NCBI GenBank assembly: GCA_009801085.1
Contig: VNWV01000001.1
Coordinates: 7,626,001 to 7,690,000, forward strand
Origin: Lasiodiplodia sp. COLG20
Taxonomy: Eukaryota; Ascomycota; Dothideomycetes; Botryosphaeriales; Botryosphaeriaceae
Direction: 5' to 3'
DNA: 64,000 bases
Positions within the stretch are counted from its first letter, which is position 1; the number at the start of each line of letters is the position of its first letter. Under the pieces are notes generated by a model. It was not told the origin of the DNA. It saw only the letters and a program-made list of their open reading frames with translations, and made no database searches. Both the position numbers and the translations under genes were made by a program. Positions 55,801 through 64,000 of the stretch are shown here, one piece after another.

Positions 55801-58800
55801 CTCCTCATGATGCCTCCTCTGCCGTCATCAATCACCCTTCCAGCGGCTGATTTGCACGCCTCATCCACCCTCATTTGCCCAGCATGCTGCCTTATCAAGA
55901 TCTGCTTCTCGTTCATGCCTCAGACTCCCTCAATGCGTGTTTGACCGTCATTGCGCCTCGCTATCCTTTTTCTCTGACAATTCTTCGTCTACGAAGGGTC
56001 CGGCGGTGAGACTTCACCCCCCACAGCAATATCGACATCACTTGAGAATCTCGATCCAGGGCCGGCGCTTGCAACCACAATGGGATGGCCGTTAGATCAG
56101 GCCATCCTACTGGAGCTGCATGGAGAACGGGCCTTTCCGGTCCCCATATCTCCACCTTTGTCCCCATCTCAAACTCTTAAGCGAACGGAGATCAACCACG
56201 TTCTGAGACAGCTTTTGTGGACGACATGAAGAAGAGAGGGTGCATGAAACCGGAGGTCAGCAGCGAAGCAAGCCAGCGGAACACTTGGGTTTCGAGATGC
56301 GCCTCGTCCAGCACAGCAGTTGCCAGATTTCATATCCCTATTTTCCCTAATTGCGAAGCATTTGTTATAGATTGGGCATGGACGCGCAATCAATCACGCA
56401 AATACATCCGCGCGGCCTTTCGCTTTTCGATCCTTTTCCAATCCGTCCTAGCTTCTTTTCTTTTACATTGCGGAGAACCCTGCGTCAATTTTTCCGTCTT
56501 GAATTTCTATTCCGTCCTACAATATCTCTCAATCTTCAGGAGATGCCTGGGTTTGATGCTGACGCTTATCTTCAGACAGTCAATCGTCGCTGAAGGACAG
56601 CAAGGCTGCTGGCGCCAATGGCGAAAACATGATACAGCAGGGCTTTTATGCCTGATTGAAGACGGCTGCATCCATTGGTTTCCTCCAAGCGCCCCGACAC
56701 ACAAGCGAGACGCCCGATTCTGCCGTCTTCGCCCAGCCGAGTTCTGATAACAGAATCAAGACGCCACGTCTCCAGGGGTGGTTGACAGCTCACATTCACT
56801 TTCAAGTCCCGTCTCCTTCATCGTGCAGCACGATTCTCGCATGTCGTCGCGCTTGCGCTAAGAAGATGACTAACGTCGTCAGCTCCGTCACGCCGTCACG
56901 CCGTCATGCACTAGTCCTTCCGATCCTTCCGCACGCAGCCAATACCCACTGCTCCGAGGTCGATTCGCTCATTGTTGGAGCAGAGTCCGGGTGGTTGAAG
57001 CTGCTGTTTCGATGCCCTTGCTCACAAATCCGTTGTGCATTCACGTTCAGACGGACGCTTCAACTGCCCGTCCTCCGCTGCAATAGTAAGCGAACCGGCC
57101 TCGTATCAATCGCTGAAACCACCAACAAGCGCAAGAGCCGACAAATCGCGTCATCTGCCGAAAGGAGCAGCACACCCTGGTCATAGTCTCCGTCTGCTCC
57201 TAAAAACAGCAACAAAGGACCTGACACGGGAGCGCGCGTTCAAGAAGCTCACAGGCCTCTGGCATTTTTGTTTCTTAGGCAACAAGAAACAACGCCACCG
57301 CTGTTTCCAGAAGCCTACCTGTTTCGAATCCCTCGTATATGGCGGAGTGGAGCAGTCATGGAAACGCTAGAACCACGCTACTTCGTGGTAGCAAAAACAC
57401 CGCGGTCGCGCACACGACACTTTCTGGCCCCGTCCTAGCACTACTGCTCTGCCAACTGTGCCACAATCGCTCTGACAAAGGAACCACTCTAGCTCCTCTC
57501 TCCAAAAACCTCCACCCGGAGGGGGAAAAAGCCTCAAGCCTCGGTTATTTCGGCGAGCAGCCATCACTCAGCATTCGAACAGCCAAACAGTTAACAGTAA
57601 GTGGCGCGGCGACAACACCAAACGCACGGCTGCTCGACCGCAACTCGTTTCCTCCGTTGTTTCATGATCAGCACTGCCAACTCATCCAGGGATGTCCCCC
57701 ACACCGCATGCAGGGTCAGATGGCAATTGCTGAAATGGCACCACAATGGTGGGGAATTGGTGTGTAAGAAGAAAACTTTGACCATCGCGATCGCCGATGA
57801 TCGTGGAGAGGGGACAGCTAAGGGAAAGCCAAGGGGCCGGCGCTCTGACTCCCGCCGTCGTTATCACGAGCGCTACGAACCGTATTGACCGGCGAGGGTC
57901 CCACCTTGGGCTACGTGTTTGTCCCTGTAGGCCGTGCGCAGAGGTGCTACTAGTAGGGCGCCCCCTTCGGCGCCGAGGGGATGGGTACAGAGGTGGGTAG
58001 GCGGCGCACGTGCTGTTGCCATTGCTGCGGGAGAGCCGTACCTCGCTTTCGGTAAACGGCTGTAGATGGTGGATATGAATATAAGCGAGGAGGCTGTGAG
58101 CTCGGAATAGCCGATTGCTTATCCATCTACTAGGCCTTATTCCGTTAATGTTGAGAAAGAATTTGAGTTATCGCTGGCGCTTGCCTCTCTTCCTCGGTTG
58201 ATTCTTATTTTTACCGTCTCTCATTTCCTACATATCAAATTCTGCGCCAAGGCTATGATTTGACAAGATTCATTCTTCAATGTTGACAAGTATGAAACCA
58301 GTGCCCCGAGATCATCCTTGCACCAGCATTCAGCAAATGAAAAAGTTTCGAGTATCGACTCTGCCTCTGATCCAACGTTGTGCCATGTTGAACATTGAAC
58401 ACCCTTGCATTACGCAAGCTCATGCGCACCTGATCACCTCTTCTTTGTGCCTTGCATTTTGGAAGCTGTTATGTCTCACCACAGTTTGGTTCTGCGGTCA
58501 CATCGTCGTAGTGGCTTGTAGCTGGTGAAATGACTACCGTTTGTCCTCTAGGGCCGAAAGTAGCAAAGTGCATCAAATCACAAGCCAACATCATAAACTA
58601 CCATCACATACCCTATGTTTTAGATACTTCTAAGACTCCTAGAAACCCTAGTTGTATTATAATAATCCATTTCTTCTATTCCTTGACGCGAATGTCTTAG
58701 TCTATTAGAGAGCTTCCTCCGCGTGTCTGGACTAAATGTGAGCTGATCCACGCAAAGAAATACTGATCGTCTAGCACTGTCAACAGGGTGCCATTCAACC

Positions 58801-59876
58801 AAGCAATCAGCGACAGCTACTTTTCAAACATGTTCTTCCCTTCCAATACTTCACTCTCTCCCCTCTTCTCATTCACTATCGTATTTGTCGTGGGCAGTTA
58901 AAGCAAATGTCTAGAAATTGATACAAGTTTAATGAATACAGATGTATTCAAGAGTTAAATTTATCTGCTATGTAGTTGGCGTGCAATACCACTAATTGGA
59001 ACCGCCTAGTTTCTCTTGCAATCCACTACTCTATTGAAACTCTAGCCATAATAATCCTTTAACTCAACAGCAGTTAGTTACCATGACAAATTGTGTTAGT
59101 CCCGATGCAGATAGAGGCATAAATAAATTAGGCATGGCATGCGCTGTTGCAAGGATCTCTACATTTTTTTTTAAAAAAAAAAAGAACAGGGAGTAACTAA
59201 AGAAAGACTTCAATGCCCCATGCTCGTCGTCGCTTTCGCCTTCGGTCTCACACGTAGCACAACAGAGATTCCTCCCCCAAAAGCAGTAAGTGAGAAGTAG
59301 AAATCGAGGACAGGGTCCAACGCTCAAATCATATCCACTCCTCTCATTCCAACAAACCAACTACGATGAGTGCCACGGCACGGATCTGGTTGCTGGGTAG
59401 GAACCGGTAGACAGCCTAGGTAGTTGGGATCACAATCCGTAGGATCCCGATCCCGTCACCATCATTCATGTCATTCACCGCCACGTATCCAGATCCTCAA
59501 ACAGTGACTAGTCATGCCAATGAGAGAGCATAAATCGACGACCAGTGTTATGTGAATTGCCAAGATAGGCTGATATCTATTGATCATACTTTCCGAACTG
59601 CGAATATAGAAATGAGAAAGAGAAATACAAGATGGCCCCCATCGGAAAGGAAAAGAGGAGGGAATAGAAGATGCATGTATGCATGCTGTCGCAAGCACCA
59701 ACACACCAACAAGTTCCTACCTATCTTCGCTTCCTTTTCAATATGAAAAATTCCGTCCGCCCCAACATTCCGTTCCCCAAAAAGATACCATCGACGATCC
59801 ATCCGGGCTACCCAGCTCGCGGCTGACAGCGCGGCTGACGGTGCAGCAACGGTGTTCGGATCCTTTCGCTTTCGCT
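52857..59876. other. 7-kb gene-free block with a GC-rich core
   Basis: This is the longest interval without a gene I can support. About 53.3-55.65 kb is GC/CpG-rich with long overlapping open frames on both strands (54416-55708 +, 54554-53790 -); their translations are Arg/Ala/Ser/Cys-rich and domain-free. From ~55.7 to 57.9 kb composition is mixed. 58.1-59.75 kb is AT-rich with an A/T tract near 59165-59184. It must contain the promoter of the disordered-protein gene on the left and the ctk1 3' UTR on the right. No tRNA or transposase found by eye. Confidence 0.5.
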
Positions 59877-62800
59877 TCACTTCTCCACCTCCATTGCATC
59901 ACCCCCGCCGGTGCTCGCTGGGGCAGGACCGCTACCTGTACCCCCGGCACTCGCGACACTCTCGCCGCCACCACCTTGCTGTTGCTTCACCCGTTTTGTT
60001 TCCCTTCCCTCGGTGTCCGCGACGCCGCTCTCGCCCGCTCTCCTCTTCTCACCTTCGCCGGCTCTTCTACGCTCATCTTCTCTCGCCGCTCTCCTTGCCT
60101 CCTTGTCCATCCTCTCCTTCTCCTTGCGGAGCGCCTTGCTCTCGAACTCGTGCCAATCGCCCTGCAGCTTCTCAAGTTCTACAGCACGCCTCGGCGCTGG
60201 CTCCTCCGTTGTGAAGTATGGATGCTCCAGCACATCGCTCGCACTCGGCCTGGCCGCCGGGTCGAACTGGAACATGGCAGACAAGAGATCGAATGCCGCT
60301 GGCGTGACACGCTCCTTGTACTTCTCCGCGAAGGTGCTCGGCTTCTTCTCAGACGGCCGCAGCAGCTCGAACCATTGCATGTCAACGATACCGGGCCATT
60401 CCGCTCGCGTGGGCGTGCCGAGCACGTTGTAGATTTTCTCGAGCTGGTTGATTTCGCCGCCATCACCAGGGAAGATTGCGTGCTTAGTGAATATTTCCAT
60501 GAGCACGCAAGATGCAGACCAGATGTCCACTGCTGGCCCATATTGTGTCTCGCCGAGTAGAAGCTCGGGGGAGCGGTACCAGATGGTGATGACGCGGTTT
60601 GTGTAGTCGAGCTTTTTCCGCTTTGCATAGAATCTCGCAAGACCGAAATCTGCCAGCTTCAATTGGCCGGTGTTGCTGACTAGGATATTTGCGGCCTTGA
60701 TATCTCGGTGAAGGACACCTCGGCGGTGGAGGTAGTCAAGACCCTCGAAGAGTTGTTTCGCCAGGTCTTTCTTGTGAGCATGGTCGAGTTTGAAGGAAGG
60801 ATGATTGAGAAGGCCAGTCAGGTCGTGAGAGAGGTATTCGAAGACCATGAAACAATCGTTCTTCTCAACCATGACTTCTTGGAGCTTGACAATACTGTCA
60901 TGGTTAAGAGATTGGAGCAGCTTGATCTCACGGATTGCAGTGACTGGGAAGCCATCTCGTTCGCCTTCCATCCTGATCTTCTTCAGAGCGACCTTGTTGT
61001 TGGTGTAGACGTGGATTGCTTTGAACACCTTTCCGTAAGTTCCTGAACCGACGACAGACTCATTACCAGGTTTTCGGTAATATACCGAGTCCGAAGCGGC
61101 AAAGTCTGGTGTGAGAGAAGGCTTCGGTTTGGGCCGTTTCATGATCTTCTTCTCCTTGCGCGGCGCAGGCTTCGGTTCTGGTCGCCGCCTCACATCCGAG
61201 GGCCTGTAGTCAGACACTCTGAAGTCTGTTGGTCGGAATGCAGACGCTCCAGATTCTGACCGGCGATCATCGTACTCGCCTCTTCTGTCATCATCCCTCC
61301 GGAAGTCTGATCTCCTGTCGTCTGGCCTCCGGTCCTCTAACCTCCGATCGTCTACCCGCCTGTCGTCTACCCGTCTGTCGTCCAGCCGCCGGTCATCCAA
61401 TCGTCGATCGTCTAGTCGCCTGTCGTCTAATCGTCTGTCATCCAATCTTCTGTCATCAGGCCGTCTATCATCGTGCCTCCTATCATCCGGTCTTCGGTAA
61501 TCTGGCCGTCTATCTCTGTCGTCACGATCAGAGTACCTATAGTCCCTCCGGTCATCGTATTTGTAATCACCTCGTCGATCATCCGACCGATAGTCGGACC
61601 TGCGGTCATATGGTGGATCGTAACGGCGGTCGCTGCGAGAGTCAAGCCTTGACTTTGACGGCGCAGAATGCGGGGGAATTGGACGGGCTTTGGCTGCTGC
61701 AGTTTCAAGAACGGAAGGTTCGCGAGGTTTGGATGACAAATCGGCCTTTGGTGCGGAAGACGCTACTGGAGCGGCCTTTGACTTGAGTGCGAAGCTTATC
61801 TTCGGACCTGAAGAGTTTTGTGAAGCCTCGGATGCAGATGGTTTCAGCTGAGGTTTCTCCTCCTTCTCCTTCGGGCCCTGGTCCTCGACACGCAGATCCT
61901 TCGAGGGACGAAATGGATTGTCGTCTTCATCAACTGAAGGTTCGCTTTGTTCATGAACAGGTGACTGCGATTGGCTAGCTTGCTGTTGTTGGTTCATGCC
62001 AACGACAGGGGCAAGAAGGCTGCGATGCTTGTCAATTGGAGCGCGTCCTCCACGACTGCCGGTAGCTGGTGTCCAAGAAAGGTTGCTGTAGTGGCCACGG
62101 CCCCGCCCAATAGCAGGCGTCGATTGCGAATATGACGAGCTTGAGGGTGGGTAGCGACGGTCACTCGAATTGTAATGGTTTCCACGGTAGCTCCCATGAC
62201 CTCCACGGTAAGACGGAGGAGGCTGGTTCGGGTAACTTTGTGGAGGTCCGTTGTAGGGCTGTTGGTAGTACGGTGCTTGCGACGGCGGATAGTTTGGATG
62301 ATAAGGTGATTGATTCGGCGAATAGCCATGGGGTGGAGATCTGGGATGCGATTAGATTGTACAACAAAACTTTTAAATATCGAGTCTCACCCATGGTGAC
62401 TGCCATAGTATTGCTGCTGGCCTCCCCAACCACTTCCTCTGCCTCCGGGATACGGGGATTGTGATTGTGGAGAAACGTGGCTCGGCGTTGCGTATGGCGG
62501 GGTATGCGAGTAGCTTCGCGTGTCCACGGGAGGACGCGAAGGTCTCCCTTGATTTGGATATCCCTCACGCATCCTTCTCTCTTCGTCTACGGACCTTGCA
62601 GAATCTGACTCGTACCCTCCACTCCGTCCACGCTCCCGTGAGCTTCGCCTCGAAACTGGCAGGCTTGGTCTAGCAGGCCGATCAGAGTCGCGGGAAGCAC
62701 GGGACTCTGCACGATGTTTATGTCTTGTTGTGGACACAGGTGCGGGCGAACGGGACGGGCGACGGCGCGGTGATAGGTGAGAGCGGTGGTCTTTCTTGGC

Positions 62801-63724
62801 CGACTTCGCTGGCGGCGAACGCCGTCTAGGGACAGGCGATGGGGACCTTCGGGAGCGCGGGGTAGGAGAGCGGGCAGATCTTCGAGATGAGCGGACGTCA
62901 GAATCCCGCTCTTTTCTCGAGCTAGAACCACCCGTTTCCCTGTAATCCCTGCGTCTGGCGTCTGCAGAAGGCGTGCGTCTTCGATGAGCGTGGCGTCGCG
63001 ATGGGGAACGGCGTGGGGACTCGGGTCGTCTGGCTCGTTCGCGTCTGTCGGGGGATGGAGATCGTTTGGCGTGGCGTGGGGGAGAGGCAGGGCGCCTGTA
63101 GTGCGACTCGGCGGATCGGGAGCGTCTACGGGAGGTGGACGGCACGTAGGAGTCGGGGGATGAGCGGCGCGTTGCTGTTCGGTCGCTGCGACTGGGCCGG
63201 GGAGAAGAGGTGGTGTCGGTATGCTTGCCTGGCGCACGGGGCCGTTCGGATGATCTCTCGAGGCTGGGGCTGCGGTGGTGCTTGGAGCGCTTGTGGTGGT
63301 CCCTCGCGCTCGATGGACTGATGCTCCGGCGTCGTTTTGCTGATGGAGGCGAGTCGTGTCGGGCTCTGTGGTCGCGCGAGGTCCTTTCTCCACCCGGGGC
63401 TCTGTTCCTGGACGGTCGGTAAAGGTCGTCCTTTGGATCTCTTGGCGTGGGCGACGGCCGCTCTCGACTGCGGCGCGGCCTCCTGCTGCGGCTCCTCTCG
63501 CGCTCGCGGGTCCTGGACAGACGACGGGATGCTGGGGTGGCGTGCTCGGATGGCGAGTGACGACCTGCGGCGGTCCTATCGTGGCCTCGTCCACGGCGCA
63601 CCGATGCAGGCGAGCGTCCCCGCTCGCGCGACAAACTGCGATCGCCTGCAGCCCTACCTCTGCTGGTCCTGGGTGCTGGTTCCTCGGGTCGCCACTGATC
63701 TATCAACGGCGTTGACCCAGCCAT
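59877..63724 (-). CDS. ctk1: CTD kinase catalytic subunit Ctk1 / CDK12-like, with RS-rich N-terminus
   Basis: Two exons on the minus strand, 63724-62391 and 62340-59877, with a 50-nt intron (gtgaga ... tcccag); 1265 residues. ATG 63724 starts MAGSTPLIDQWRPEEPAP; an in-frame upstream ATG at 63760 would add 12 residues. Residues ~20-400 are Arg/Ser-rich (SRERGRSP, RRSPSP units). Exon 1 ends in Gly/Tyr/Gln-rich sequence and the splice reads SHHGSPPHGYSPNQSPYHP, continuous low-complexity sequence open to the kinase. A DDRR tandem repeat covers ~729-796. Kinase domain ~866-1160: GSGTYG 876-881, Lys898 (VALKK), PVTAIRE 910-916, HRDIKAAN with Asp991, DFG at 1009, T-loop Thr1025 (DYTNRVITIWYRSPE). 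The PVTAIRE helix and AEWPG/MQWFELLRP segment fit Ctk1/CDK12/CDK9 kinases that phosphorylate Ser2 of the RNA polymerase II CTD. Cyclin partner expected: Ctk2. Bur1 is the main alternative. Confidence 0.92.
61311..61490 (-). repeat. 15-bp tandem repeat coding xDDRR units in ctk1
   Basis: Twelve consecutive five-residue units (P, H, L or V followed by DDRR; one EDRR) encoded by 15-base units over 180 bases. Flanking diverged units (SDRR, YDRR, GEYDDRR) show the array grew within an older charged region. The alternating acid/base units predict a soluble charged helix or a phase-separating segment between the RS region and the kinase. Confidence 0.9.
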
Positions 63725-64000
63725 AGAGATAGTCAGGAAGACATGTGGGCACTCAAGCAAGGTGCAGAGGTGTCGGGCACGCTACGCGAGATGCGAAAGA
63801 AAGTGACCACACCAAAAACGCAGACTTACCCCAAGGTTGGCGGACGCTTGGACGGGGGTGGAGGGGCAGCGTGCGGGCGACTGCAGAAGTTCCGAGCTTG
63901 CAGTCGAGCCAGAGCCTGCGCAGGTAGAGTGCACGCGGGAGGTGAGAAGCGGCGCGCGCACGAAATGCAGTGAGGCTCAGTCCCGAAGCCGGCTAAGCGT
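63725..64000. other. ctk1 upstream region at window end
   Basis: 276 bases with no supported gene; presumably ctk1 promoter and 5' leader. Two overlapping + strand frames here have no recognisable content. Confidence 0.5.

Noticed and set aside
57300..57370. tRNA-like gtttcgaatccc segment
   Set aside because: Resembles box B alone; no D-arm, acceptor pairing or correct spacing around it.
61311..61490. CRISPR-like regularly spaced repeat
   Set aside because: Units are contiguous 15-mers without spacers and are in frame with the kinase gene; it is a coding minisatellite in a eukaryotic genome.
62387..63760. Separate SR-protein gene upstream of the kinase
   Set aside because: The frame ends at a perfect intron donor and the downstream frame is open from the matching acceptor; one spliced gene explains both.

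Overview
The window is nuclear DNA of a filamentous ascomycete (Pezizomycotina; a Dothideomycetes-like fungus is my guess). The evidence is the gene set, protein-coding genes with mostly 50-90 nt GT-AG introns, moderately GC-rich coding DNA, independent single-gene units with long spacers, and fungus-specific families (DUF3433 membrane protein, AA11 chitin LPMO, fungal-type Trk). I found no canonical tRNA, rRNA, CRISPR array or intact transposon. All gene models below are spliced by hand from conserved reading frames and splice-site consensus.

Layout. 0-0.3 kb: 3' end of an unidentified + strand gene. 2.4-5.05 kb: Trk potassium transporter (+). 6.85-8.47 kb: Golgi-type membrane protein with a glycosyltransferase-like MDDD motif (+). 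9.0-9.96 kb: Yih1/IMPACT, RWD plus UPF0029 (+). 11.5-13.3 kb: CID-domain, RS- and proline-rich nuclear protein (-). 14.5-20.4 kb: a DUF3433 locus with a truncated chimeric copy followed by an intact 1316-residue two-repeat gene (both +). 23.25-24.5 kb: secreted AA11 lytic polysaccharide monooxygenase (+). 28.3-29.5 kb: RmlD/MAT2B-like NAD(P) enzyme (+). 31.7-36.0 kb: cytokinesis protein Cyk3 (-). 37.1-41.5 kb: Xrn1 exoribonuclease (-), divergent from Hat2 (+, 42.0-43.5 kb). 43.9-44.9 kb: complex I zinc subunit NDUFS6 (-), divergent from an Mpp6-type exosome cofactor with a zinc knuckle (+, 45.6-46.4 kb). 51.3-52.9 kb: disordered protein (-). 59.9-63.7 kb: CTD kinase Ctk1 with a long RS-rich N-terminus (-).

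The genes do not form a pathway cluster. Most are housekeeping: K+ uptake, translation control, splicing/CTD biology, cytokinesis, mRNA decay, chromatin, respiration. There is a loose RNA theme on the right half (Xrn1, Mpp6, Ctk1), which I regard as coincidental. Accessory features are the DUF3433 locus, the AA11 enzyme and several gene-free blocks (2.8, 3.8, 4.9 and 7.0 kb).

Most useful results: (i) a two-part DUF3433 pseudogene next to an intact paralogue; (ii) Ctk1 and Cyk3 models much longer than any single open frame; (iii) a probable GC-AG intron inside the conserved KFMQR motif of Mpp6, whose product also carries a CCHC knuckle; (iv) a Cyk3 transglutaminase-like domain that appears to keep Cys, His and Asp; (v) a possible tRNA-like (SINE-like) remnant near 11.37 kb.
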